NCBI GenBank assembly: GCA_003543035.1
Contig: DPJL01000012.1
Coordinates: 1,070 to 15,444 of the forward strand
From: Micromonosporaceae bacterium
GTDB taxonomy: Bacteria > Actinomycetota > Actinomycetes > Mycobacteriales > Micromonosporaceae
Length of the DNA: 14,375 bases
Reading direction: 5' to 3'
The translations under genes were made by a program, and so were the position numbers. Shown here one piece after another: positions 1 to 6,413 of this stretch (its first letter is position 1; every line of letters begins with the position of its first letter). A model generated the notes under the pieces. The model was not told the origin of the DNA and did not search any database. It saw nothing but the letters and a program-made list of their open reading frames with translations.

Positions 1-32
1 CCCCCTTTCCCTCCCCGACGCTCTTCCGATCT
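1..32 (+). other. Illumina TruSeq adapter remnant (not genomic)
   Basis: The last 17 bases (16-32, CGACGCTCTTCCGATCT) are identical to the 3' end of the Illumina TruSeq universal adapter. Aligning all 32 bases from memory of that adapter gives four mismatches, at positions 2, 4, 13 and 15, each reading C where the adapter has A or T. This is untrimmed library sequence at the contig end. Genomic sequence starts at about base 33. Confidence 0.95.
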
Positions 33-822
33 AGCCGAGGATCACCCCGCGGCGCGCCTTGAGGAGAACCTCCTCGCCGTTGCGGATCGCGCGAACCCCA
101 GCCACCCGGCCGTTTTCGAGATACAGGTCGGTAAGCGGAGTGCTGAGCCATACCGGCACGTCGGCCGCGAGCAACCCCGCTCGCAATCCACCGGCCAGCG
201 CCTGCCCCATCGTGATCGGCCGCTGCCCCTGCGCGGCCGCAGCAAGATAGCGGCTGACTATTTCGGTCGCGGTCGCCAAACCCTTGGGGTGCCTGGCGAT
301 CAGGTTGAGCCACTTGTAGTCGGTGGTGAGCACCACTGTCCCTGGTGGACTGGGGATATAGCTCGGATTCAGCTTTGCCAACTCCGCGCCGAGGATGTTG
401 CCATCGAGGGGAGCGGGCTCGATGGAGCGACCGTTGGGCATGCCGCCGGAAAATTCCGGGAAGTAGTCTGAATACCCCTCCATCCAGCGGAAACGAAGTG
501 GGCTATGGCGCATGATGAGGGAGATCGCGGCCGGGCCGTGGGCCAGAAACGCTTGCTGCATCGCGGCCGGCGAATCTCCGGCCACGACCCGGGACAGGTA
601 GGTCGCCGCTTTGGCCGGGGTGTCAGGCACCCCGGCGGCCAGGATCACTTCGTTGTTGGGGATCCAGATCCCCGCTCCGGAACGTGCTGCCGATCCGCCG
701 AAAACAGCGGCCTTCTCGATCACTACAGTTTGCACACCCCGTTTGGCGGCGGTAAGAGCACCGGTCATACCGGCTGCTCCAGCCCCGACCACCACCACGT
801 CGAACTCGATCACGGTCGTCAT
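33..822 (-). CDS. FAD-dependent 3-ketosteroid-delta1-dehydrogenase family protein, C-terminus cut off by contig end
   Basis: This is the N-terminal 263 residues of a flavoprotein of the KstD / fumarate reductase flavoprotein-subunit superfamily. Such enzymes use FAD to introduce a double bond into steroid ring A or related substrates. A Rossmann dinucleotide motif GAGAAG lies at residues 13-18, followed by IEKAAVFGGSAARSGAG, as is usual for the family. The stretch SDYFPEFSGGMPNGRSIEP resembles KstD-type proteins. Family members are about 550 residues, so more than half is missing. The ATG at 822 is chosen because GGAGGT lies 4-5 bases upstream. A longer reading from 885 would run through the operator-like palindrome. 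The apparent stop TAG (31-33) is made from the last two adapter bases plus one genomic base, so it is an artefact. Substrate specificity cannot be fixed from this fragment. Confidence 0.85.
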
Positions 823-843
823 TGGACCTCCGGGCAGATGGTC

Positions 844-859
844 TTGTAACACGTTACAA
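844..859. promoter_or_regulatory. KstR-like operator (TTGTAAC-AC-GTTACAA)
   Basis: This is a perfect 7-bp inverted repeat with a 2-bp centre, lying 22 bases upstream of the ATG of the dehydrogenase gene. Its inner 14 bases, TGTAACACGTTACA, fit the tnnAACnnGTTnnA pattern of KstR, the TetR-family repressor of cholesterol catabolism genes in mycobacteria and relatives. The AACACGTT core is intact. The position suggests repression of the flanking steroid gene. Binding by KstR is inferred from the motif and the neighbouring enzyme. Confidence 0.7.
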
Positions 860-930
860 TTTCGAGTGCATGAAGGGTACGTCAAAAGCAGAGATGCATT
901 CTAGAACCAACTACCATTTTCTGAGTACCA

Positions 931-963
931 AAAGAGCCCTGTCCTTTTCGGACAGGGCTCTTT
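931..963 (-). terminator. Strong hairpin terminator after the M28 peptidase gene
   Basis: A 14-bp perfect stem (931-944 pairing with 950-963, arm AAAGAGCCCTGTCC) has a 5-base loop. On the minus strand it follows the peptidase stop codon by 12 bases and ends in TTT, so it can terminate that transcript. The U-rich tail also exists on the other strand, so it may work in both directions. Confidence 0.85.
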
Positions 964-975
964 GTGTTGCAGCGC

Positions 976-2577
976 TTACAGAGTGAGCGTCCAGGTGTTG
1001 ATATACCCGGTGTCGATCGATGCGGCGTCTCGCACACGAAGCTTCCACGTGCCGTTGGCTGCCTCGCTCGACAGGTTCACGGTGTAGGTCTGGATGATGT
1101 TGTCGGCACTGCCACCAGTCCGGTTGTGCAACAGGTAGGTCGACCCGTCCGGGGCAACCGCGTGCACGATCAGGTCACCCTTGTACGTGTGCACGATGTT
1201 CACCGCGACAGTGCTTGTAGCGGAAGCGTTCCGGTTGCAACCCGAGATCGTGATCGAGGACTCCACGGTGGCGAGGTCCGGGATGGTCACGTCGGTCGGG
1301 TTGGTCCCCGAACAACCTGGCGCGCTGTTGACGGTGAGGCTGAACGTGGTCGTGCGGGTGGCCGAGGTGCCCGTGCCGGTGATCGTCACCGAATACGTCC
1401 CCGATGCCGTTGATGCACCGGTGGAGATGGTCAGCGTGGACGATTGACCGGAGTTGATCGATGACGGGTTGAAGCTGGCCGTCGCGCCGCTGGGCAGCCC
1501 ACTCGCGGAGAGGTTCACTGTCTGCGCGTTGCCGTTGGTGATCGTCGTGTTGACCGTGGTGGAGATCGAGCTGCCCGGGTTGACCGAGCCCGACGCCGGT
1601 GAGGCGCCCATGGAGAAGTCATTTCCTGCGGGTGTACCAACTGCGAGTGTCCAAAGTGCATAGGCTGCCGCGTCGCCGCTGCGGTTCAGGACGGTGTCGC
1701 TGATGTTGCTGGGGTTGGTGTCGCAGGCCCGGTGGTAGCACGGGTCGAAGGCGGATTGGGTGCCGCCCCACTTCGTGACCTGAGCCGCCGTCTTGACCCG
1801 GCTGGCGCCGGCAGCCACGCCGCTCGTCTGCATGCCGCCCGCATTGAACGAGGTGTCGTCGGAGCGCCCCGCGCCCTCGGTGTTCTCTTCGGTCTGCACG
1901 CCGATCGAGTCGTAGTAGGCCTTGAGCGTCTGGCCCAGGCTGCTCGTGATCCGGTTGATGAAGTAGCCCGCGTTGGTCGAGGCCACCATGTCGAAGTTGA
2001 AGTAGCCCTTGATCTTTGTACGCTCCGCGCTCGGCAGTTGGGCGACATAGAACTCCGAGCCGTTGAGGCCCTGCTCCTCGTCGGTCCACCAGCCAAAGCG
2101 GACATGCTTGGTGAGCGTCGGGTTCTGAGCGGCGAAGGTCAGCGCGATCTCGAGGATCGTGCCAGAGCCGGAAGCGTTGTCGTTGATGCCCGGGCCGGCC
2201 GAGACGCTGTCCAGGTGGGCGCCCAGCATGATGACCTGATTGGGGTCGCCACCCGGCCAGTCGGCGATGATGTTGGGCCCGGATCCGCTGGTGCAACCGG
2301 AGGTGCACGCCTGCTTCACGACGTTGTAGCCGGCCGCCACCAGCTTGTTGTAGACGTAGTTCACCGACGCCGTGTAGCCGGTGGTGTTTGAGCGTCGATT
2401 ACCGCCGTTGTTGTTGGCGATCGTCTGGAACTGTGCGAGATGAGCCTTGACGTTGGTCAAGGAGATGTCGGGGATCGCGGCGGCCTGCACGCCCGCGACC
2501 GACGCCGGAGCCATCAAGATGACTCCGGCAGCCAGCGCCGCGGCCGCTAGGCAGCGCACGAGGGGGTAGTTGCGCAA
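976..2577 (-). CDS. Secreted M28 zinc aminopeptidase with C-terminal P-domain
   Basis: This exported metallo-aminopeptidase resembles the Streptomyces griseus aminopeptidase and removes N-terminal residues from peptides outside the cell. I start it at TTG 2577 (533 aa) because GAGGAG lies 6 bases upstream. The GTG at 2613 would add 12 residues before the signal peptide. Residues 1-33 form a signal peptide. The di-zinc site is visible: His121 and Asp133 (GAHLDS and INDNASG), Glu167/Glu168 (TDEEQG), Asp196 (FDMV) and His282 (CYHRACD). After the catalytic domain comes an Ig-like Ser/Thr/Gly-rich domain (about 320-418). A proprotein-convertase P-domain (about 422-533) is recognised by the HTYKGDLIVHAVAPDGS and NGTWKLRVRD patterns. 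Such tails help stability or secretion. The gene is divergent from the S1 peptidase. Confidence 0.93.
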   Translation of the reverse strand: MRNYPLVRCLAAAALAAGVILMAPASVAGVQAAAIPDISLTNVKAHLAQFQTIANNNGGNRRSNTTGYTASVNYVYNKLVAAGYNVVKQACTSGCTSGSGPNIIADWPGGDPNQVIMLGAHLDSVSAGPGINDNASGSGTILEIALTFAAQNPTLTKHVRFGWWTDEEQGLNGSEFYVAQLPSAERTKIKGYFNFDMVASTNAGYFINRITSSLGQTLKAYYDSIGVQTEENTEGAGRSDDTSFNAGGMQTSGVAAGASRVKTAAQVTKWGGTQSAFDPCYHRACDTNPSNISDTVLNRSGDAAAYALWTLAVGTPAGNDFSMGASPASGSVNPGSSISTTVNTTITNGNAQTVNLSASGLPSGATASFNPSSINSGQSSTLTISTGASTASGTYSVTITGTGTSATRTTTFSLTVNSAPGCSGTNPTDVTIPDLATVESSITISGCNRNASATSTVAVNIVHTYKGDLIVHAVAPDGSTYLLHNRTGGSADNIIQTYTVNLSSEAANGTWKLRVRDAASIDTGYINTWTLTL

Positions 2578-2644
2578 GGGGTGCTCCTCACAGGATGGAT
2601 GGCCGGGGGTCACCGGTTAAGCGAGGATAAACAGATAGGTATGA

Positions 2645-2660
2645 GTATGTGAATACATAC
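2645..2660. promoter_or_regulatory. Perfect palindrome in the divergent peptidase promoter region
   Basis: GTATGT-GAAT-ACATAC is a perfect 6-bp inverted repeat with a 4-base centre. A weaker outer repeat, GGTATG (2638-2643) with CATACC (2656-2661), overlaps it. It lies between the two divergent secreted peptidase genes and is A+T-rich in an otherwise G+C-rich region. A regulator controlling one or both genes is a reasonable inference. No regulator gene is visible nearby. Confidence 0.45.
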
Positions 2661-2738
2661 CGGCGCGCTATGACGAGTTGGGATGGCCGCAAGTCTGCTG
2701 AAGTGATGATGTGACATCCCTCGACCTCCCGGCGCCTT

Positions 2739-2752
2739 GATAGAAAGCTATC
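2739..2752. promoter_or_regulatory. Short inverted repeat upstream of the S1 peptidase gene
   Basis: GATAG-AAAG-CTATC lies 26 bases before the TTG start of the serine peptidase, just upstream of its GGGAGG ribosome site (2763-2768). It may be an operator or part of the 5' leader structure. It is short, and chance is possible. Confidence 0.25.
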
Positions 2753-2777
2753 GCTTTAGCCAGGGAGGCTGAGTTCA

Positions 2778-3626
2778 TTGCGGACCAAGAACGTGCTGCG
2801 GATCGCGGCGGTCATTCTCGTCAGTGGCGGCTTGTTAGGGACATCCCCGGCCCATGCCGCACAGTCCACATCGGAGCGAGTGGCGGCGTTGAGCGCCCTC
2901 GCCGAGAGCATCGACCCGGGTGTCGCCGGCACCGCGTGGTCGGTTGACCCCAAGTCCAACCAGATCATTGTCGAGGTCGACTCGACCGTCACCGGTGCGG
3001 CGTTCGGCAAGGTACAGGCCGCTGTCGCCAAGGCCGACGGGCGCGCTCGCGTCGAGCGCATCAGCGGCCAGCTCACCCCGTTCATCTCGGCCGGGGCTGC
3101 CATCTACGGCGGGCAATACCGCTGCTCGCTCGGCTTCAACGTGCGCAAAGGCACGACCTACTACTTCCTGACCGCCGGGCACTGCGGCAACATCGCCAAC
3201 GAGTGGTTCGCCGACGCCAACCACAACACCAAGCTCGGCAACACCACCGGCAGCAGCTTCCCGAACAACGACTACGCGATCGTCACGTACACCAACACGT
3301 CGATCTCGATCGGTGGCGGGTTCTCCTCGGCTGCGAACGCCTACATCGGCGAAGCGGTCAAGCGGACCGGCAGCACCACCGGGACCAAGAGCGGCACCGT
3401 CACCGGCCTCAACGTCACCGTCCACTACTCAGGCGGCGGAACGGTGAGGGGCATGATCAGGACCAATGTCTGCGCCGAGCCCGGCGACAGCGGCGGCCCG
3501 CTTTACGACGGATCGATTGCGCTGGGCTTGACCTCAGGCGGCAGCGGTAACTGCCGTACCGGCGGCACCACCTACTACCAGCCAGTCGTTGAAGCCCTGA
3601 GCAAGTACGGCGTCAGCGTCTTCTGA
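2778..3626 (+). CDS. Secreted S1 family serine peptidase (streptogrisin-like) with propeptide
   Basis: This is a 282-residue pre-pro-protease of the chymotrypsin fold, secreted and self-processed. The signal peptide covers residues 1-28 (ending AHAA). A propeptide of about 75 residues follows. The mature enzyme probably starts at Ile103 (ISAGAAIYGG), which resembles the mature N-termini of streptogrisins. The catalytic triad is His135 (LTAGHC), Asp165 (NNDYAIV) and Ser238 (EPGDSGGPL). Cysteines 116/136 and 232/259 are placed for the two disulfides usual in this family. The start is TTG 2778, with GGGAGG 9 bases upstream. The gene is divergent from the M28 aminopeptidase, so the two may share control and act together in extracellular protein breakdown: this enzyme cuts chains and the other trims the ends. 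Confidence 0.94.
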   Translation: MRTKNVLRIAAVILVSGGLLGTSPAHAAQSTSERVAALSALAESIDPGVAGTAWSVDPKSNQIIVEVDSTVTGAAFGKVQAAVAKADGRARVERISGQLTPFISAGAAIYGGQYRCSLGFNVRKGTTYYFLTAGHCGNIANEWFADANHNTKLGNTTGSSFPNNDYAIVTYTNTSISIGGGFSSAANAYIGEAVKRTGSTTGTKSGTVTGLNVTVHYSGGGTVRGMIRTNVCAEPGDSGGPLYDGSIALGLTSGGSGNCRTGGTTYYQPVVEALSKYGVSVF

Positions 3627-3633
3627 CCAGAAC

Positions 3634-3680
3634 GTTAAGGCGCTCATCGCTACGACCCTCCGAGCGATGAGTGCCTTAAC
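3634..3680 (+). terminator. Long hairpin after the S1 peptidase gene
   Basis: An 18-bp stem (3634-3651 with 3663-3680, arm GTTAAGGCGCTCATCGCT, one G-T pair) has an 11-base loop and starts 8 bases after the stop codon. AACGTT is repeated just outside both arms. There is no long T-run, so this is an actinomycete-type terminator or a 3' stabilising structure. Confidence 0.75.
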
Positions 3681-3767
3681 CAACGTTCAATTCGCGGCAA
3701 GCGGTGGACAAGGCGGGGATGTGCCGCGACCATCGAGAGCAGGACATCAGTCGCGCGGAGGTGATCC

Positions 3768-4058
3768 ATGGGCCACCCCTCATTGAACGAACTGAAGTCA
3801 GCCGTGCTGGACCCCTCAGCCAGGATCGGAGAGGTCGTCGCCGACGCTCCGCGGTTGGCACACGTGGTGGCCAGCCTCGAGACAGATCGGCGCGACATTC
3901 TCGCCGCCTTTGATGTGCTGCTGGAGAACCTCAACGAGTCCAAGCGCGTCGACGGAAGGGCGGCCGATCGCCTGATGGAACGGCTGACTCTGTATCGCCA
4001 GCGGGCCGCAGACCTGCTCTACCAGGCCTATGGGGTGGATCTGGGTGGGGAAACCTGA
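3768..4058 (+). CDS. Small helical protein of unknown function
   Basis: This 96-residue soluble protein is predicted to be almost all helix from its heptad-like leucine spacing (DILAAFDVLLENLNES, ADRLMERLTLYRQRAADLL). There is no signal peptide, membrane segment or cysteine. The start is secure because a near-perfect Shine-Dalgarno GGAGGTGAT ends 2 bases before the ATG. The lipoprotein gene begins 27 bases downstream on the same strand, so the two are probably co-transcribed. I do not recognise the family. A scaffold or regulatory partner is possible, but nothing shows it. Confidence 0.75.
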   Translation: MGHPSLNELKSAVLDPSARIGEVVADAPRLAHVVASLETDRRDILAAFDVLLENLNESKRVDGRAADRLMERLTLYRQRAADLLYQAYGVDLGGET

Positions 4059-4084
4059 GCGATGCGGCGTGCGTCTGAGGACTC

Positions 4085-4933
4085 ATGAGACTTGCACTCA
4101 CGATCATCGCTGTCACTGCGACCCTGTTGACAGGATGCGCTCGGACCCCACAGCCCGGATCGCCCAGACCAGCTAATGCCTTCGAGCAACGGGCCGAGCA
4201 GGTCGCCCAAGCATGGCGAAGTGCGACTGTTGAGAAGGCATTCGTGCCGATGCAAGATCTCACCATCGCGCCCAAGGACGGCTTCCCCAGCGACCAGCTG
4301 AAGCAGGCGTACTTGGCCGGTTGGTACACGACAACGGCAACCCTGCCTTCGGAAGCCGGCCCTGGCACGATCCGCTATCCGGACGGCAGTACAACAGACG
4401 TGCCCGTGCAAAGCGCGACCGATTCCTTCCGCGCGATCGACCTCGGGGATCCTGGGCCGGGTGGGGTGGCGTTGGAGGTGACAGGTGCCAAAGGTGGCAC
4501 AGCCACGATCCGCACCAGCCGAGGCGATGCCGAGGTGCCCGTGTGGTTCTTCACGATCAAGGGTATGAGCCAACCCGTGGCACGGGTTTCAGTGGCGCCA
4601 GAGGCGATCAGGCCGCTACCTACGCCGCCGACACTGGGCCCGATCGACCCGTCCGCGCACTTCGTCATCGCGCAGGATCTGACCGCCGTGTCCGGCTCGA
4701 CGATCGACTACCGCCTTGGCGTGGGGGCCTGTGACAAAGAGATCACGCCGTTGCTGTGGGAGTCCTCGGACATCGTCGTGATCGGAGGATCGATCCAGCC
4801 GCCTCCGCCGGACATCAGCTGTACTGCTCAACTGTTGTTGCATCCGGTGAAGGTGACCACCAAAGACCCGATCGGCTCGCGGATGATCCTGGACGCGGTG
4901 ACCGGAAATCCGGTGCTCCTGACCACCCGGTGA
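4085..4933 (+). CDS. Putative lipoprotein of unknown function
   Basis: This is a 282-residue exported lipoprotein. A short signal peptide ends in the lipobox LLTGC, so Cys18 becomes the lipid-modified N-terminus and the protein is anchored outside the membrane. A Pro-rich linker (PQPGSPRP) follows, then a mainly beta-strand body with no catalytic motif that I recognise. Two later cysteines (in GACDKE and ISCTAQ) could form a disulfide. The start is ATG 4085 with GAGGA 5 bases upstream. It sits 26 bases after the small helical gene and 27 bases before the nucleosidase gene, as a central member of a likely operon. Its role is unknown. Confidence 0.85.
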   Translation: MRLALTIIAVTATLLTGCARTPQPGSPRPANAFEQRAEQVAQAWRSATVEKAFVPMQDLTIAPKDGFPSDQLKQAYLAGWYTTTATLPSEAGPGTIRYPDGSTTDVPVQSATDSFRAIDLGDPGPGGVALEVTGAKGGTATIRTSRGDAEVPVWFFTIKGMSQPVARVSVAPEAIRPLPTPPTLGPIDPSAHFVIAQDLTAVSGSTIDYRLGVGACDKEITPLLWESSDIVVIGGSIQPPPPDISCTAQLLLHPVKVTTKDPIGSRMILDAVTGNPVLLTTR

Positions 4934-4960
4934 GCGGGGCGGTCACCTTAAACTTCGGGG

Positions 4961-5506
4961 ATGTCCCGGCCCCTAATCGTCGTCGCCCTCCCCGAAGAAG
5001 CGGCACACTTTGACTCCGACCTGCCGATCCTCTTCACCGGGGCCGGCAAGGTCAACGCCGTCATGGCCGTCACCCGATCGTTGGCTTCCGCACCCGAGCT
5101 GCCCAGCGAGATCATCAACCTGGGGACTGCTGGGGCTTTGCGGGCGGGCTTAACAGGTACACATGAAATCGGTTTGGTTCTTCAACACGACTTTGACAGC
5201 GACTCGCTCAAGGCTCTGACCGGCCGAGCCTTTGGCGAGCCGCTTTCGTTGGCGGGTGAAGGTTTGGTGTTGGCGACCGGGGACGTCTTTGTCTCCGACC
5301 CTTCATTGCGAGAGGCGCTCGCCAAGCGGGCCCACCTGGTCGATATGGAGGCATATGCGGTAGCTGCCGCGGCATCAGCGTTCGGCGTTCCGGTACGCGT
5401 GATAAAGCACGTTAGCGACGAAGCGGACAGCTCGGCACTGATGAGCTGGACATCGACGGTTGACGAAGCCTCGCGGGCACTCGCGGCGTGGCTTGCCGCC
5501 TCCTAG
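4961..5506 (+). CDS. Phosphorylase-superfamily nucleosidase, MTA/SAH nucleosidase-like (short)
   Basis: This cytoplasmic N-glycosidase belongs to the PNP/UDP (Pfs) family. Family members split the glycosidic bond of 5'-methylthioadenosine, S-adenosylhomocysteine or related nucleosides. Recognisable elements are LPEEAAHF (Glu12/13, the place of the N-terminal catalytic Glu), FTGAGKVNA, NLGTAGAL, the substrate-binding LVDMEAYA (Met129-Glu130) and HVSDEAD, where Asp153 matches the catalytic Asp of E. coli MTAN. At 181 residues it is shorter than the usual 230 or so. The middle loops seem reduced, so substrate preference is open; a futalosine-type or purine nucleosidase is possible. The ribosome site (CGGGG) is weak. 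YqgE follows 32 bases downstream. Confidence 0.85.
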   Translation: MSRPLIVVALPEEAAHFDSDLPILFTGAGKVNAVMAVTRSLASAPELPSEIINLGTAGALRAGLTGTHEIGLVLQHDFDSDSLKALTGRAFGEPLSLAGEGLVLATGDVFVSDPSLREALAKRAHLVDMEAYAVAAAASAFGVPVRVIKHVSDEADSSALMSWTSTVDEASRALAAWLAAS

Positions 5507-5538
5507 AATTTCCGGCCGAACCCGCTAGGGTGCGAAAC

Positions 5539-6144
5539 ATGCCGTCACGTGATCCGTGGATGACATCGAAAGACCTGGGGCGAGGTGTGGTGAAGTCTTA
5601 TACCGGGAGCCTGCTGGTGGCTATGCCCACCCTGCGAGACCCGCACTTCGAACGGACCGTCGTGTTCCTGCTGGCACACGAGGCCGACGGCGCGCTCGGC
5701 GTCGTGCTGAACCGGCCCACCGGCGTGTCGGTCAGCGAAGTGCTTCCCGGCTGGGAGTCGCTGGTCAGCGGCCCGCAAGTGCTCTTCGAAGGCGGCCCGG
5801 TGGGTGCCGACTCGGCGATCTGCGTGGCGCGCGCCCGGGCTGGAGTCGCGGGCTTCCTCGGCTTCAGCCGCGTGGTCGGCCAGATCGGCACAATTGATCT
5901 CTCGCGTGAGCCGGGCAAGGTGCAGGAACGGCTGGAGTATGTCCGGGTCTATCACGGATATGCCGGCTGGGCCGCCGGCCAGCTCGAGGAGGAAATCGAC
6001 ATCGGCTCATGGTTCGTCTTCAGTGCGCTGCCCACCGACCCCTTCCTCACCCAGCCGGAAGATCTATGGCAACTGGTGCTGCGCCGGCAGGGCGGAATTA
6101 CCGCTGCGGTGGCCCACTATCCCCCCGACGTGCACCTCAACTGA
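5539..6144 (+). CDS. YqgE/AlgH family protein (DUF179)
   Basis: This 201-residue cytosolic protein belongs to the widespread UPF0301/DUF179 family, whose molecular function is not established. Family hallmarks are seen in order: GSLLVAMPTLRDPHFERTVV, HEADGALGVVLNRPT, the FEGGPV loop, the GYAGWAAGQLEEEI block, and a C-terminal helix with the PTDPFL and LW segments. The ATG at 5539 is chosen over 5488 because it puts the conserved core about 25 residues from the N-terminus, avoids overlapping the nucleosidase stop, and has AGGG 8 bases upstream. It is the last gene of the plus-strand run and precedes tRNA-Ala. Confidence 0.92.
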   Translation: MPSRDPWMTSKDLGRGVVKSYTGSLLVAMPTLRDPHFERTVVFLLAHEADGALGVVLNRPTGVSVSEVLPGWESLVSGPQVLFEGGPVGADSAICVARARAGVAGFLGFSRVVGQIGTIDLSREPGKVQERLEYVRVYHGYAGWAAGQLEEEIDIGSWFVFSALPTDPFLTQPEDLWQLVLRRQGGITAAVAHYPPDVHLN

Positions 6145-6193
6145 CGGCCCCTCAATTTCACGATCAAGAAGGCGGCGTGTACCATTTCGCAGG

Positions 6194-6213
6194 TGCCTCA
6201 CTCAGGTGAGGCA
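6194..6213. promoter_or_regulatory. Perfect inverted repeat just upstream of tRNA-Ala
   Basis: TGCCTCAC-TCAG-GTGAGGCA is an 8-bp perfect repeat with a 4-base centre. A TATACC sequence (6214-6219) directly after it is well placed as the -10 box for the tRNA that starts at 6226, so the repeat occupies the promoter spacer. It could be an operator or a weak terminator for the YqgE run. There is no T-run. Confidence 0.4.
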
Positions 6214-6225
6214 TATACCAGGTAA

Positions 6226-6301
6226 GGGGCTGTGGCGCAGCTGGTAGCGCACCACACTGGCAGTGTGGGGGTCAGGGGTTCGAGTCCCCTCAGCTCCACC
6301 A
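6226..6301 (+). tRNA. tRNA-Ala(GGC)
   Basis: This is a complete 76-base cloverleaf. The acceptor stem GGGGCTG/CAGCTCC includes the G3-U70 pair that identifies alanine tRNAs. The anticodon loop CTGGCAG gives anticodon GGC. The T-arm is AGGGG-TTCGAGT-CCCCT, the discriminator is A73, and CCA is encoded (6299-6301). It reads alanine GCC codons. An integrase gene begins 112 bases downstream. Confidence 0.96.
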
Positions 6302-6340
6302 TTCTCCATCAGGGAACATAGATTCCCGCCTGTGATCTTG

Positions 6341-6403
6341 TGGTCACAGGTTTGGTCACAGAGATCCGTTACCGTTGGTCCTCCAAGACGTGATCTGTGA
6401 CCA
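6341..6403. repeat. Three TGGTCACAG copies between tRNA-Ala and the integrase
   Basis: TGGTCACAG occurs at 6341-6349 and 6353-6361 as direct copies 12 bases apart. It occurs inverted (CTGTGACCA) at 6395-6403, just before the integrase ribosome site. A partial inverted copy, CTGTGATC, lies at 6330-6337. The set could be integrase arm-type sites or an operator controlling the integrase. Confidence 0.6.
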
Positions 6404-6413
6404 GGGGGGATCG

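Noticed and set aside
6226..6301. tRNA-Ala as the attachment site of the adjacent integrase
   Set aside because: No second copy of its 3' end (TTCGAGTCCCCTCAGCTCC) appears in the window. The tRNA-Pro half right after int is the better candidate. tRNA-Ala cannot be excluded if the repeat lies outside the window.
6331..6348. CRP/FNR-type site TGTGA...TCACA before int
   Set aside because: The spacing between half-sites is 8 bases rather than 6, and the halves are part of the TGGTCACAG repeat set.
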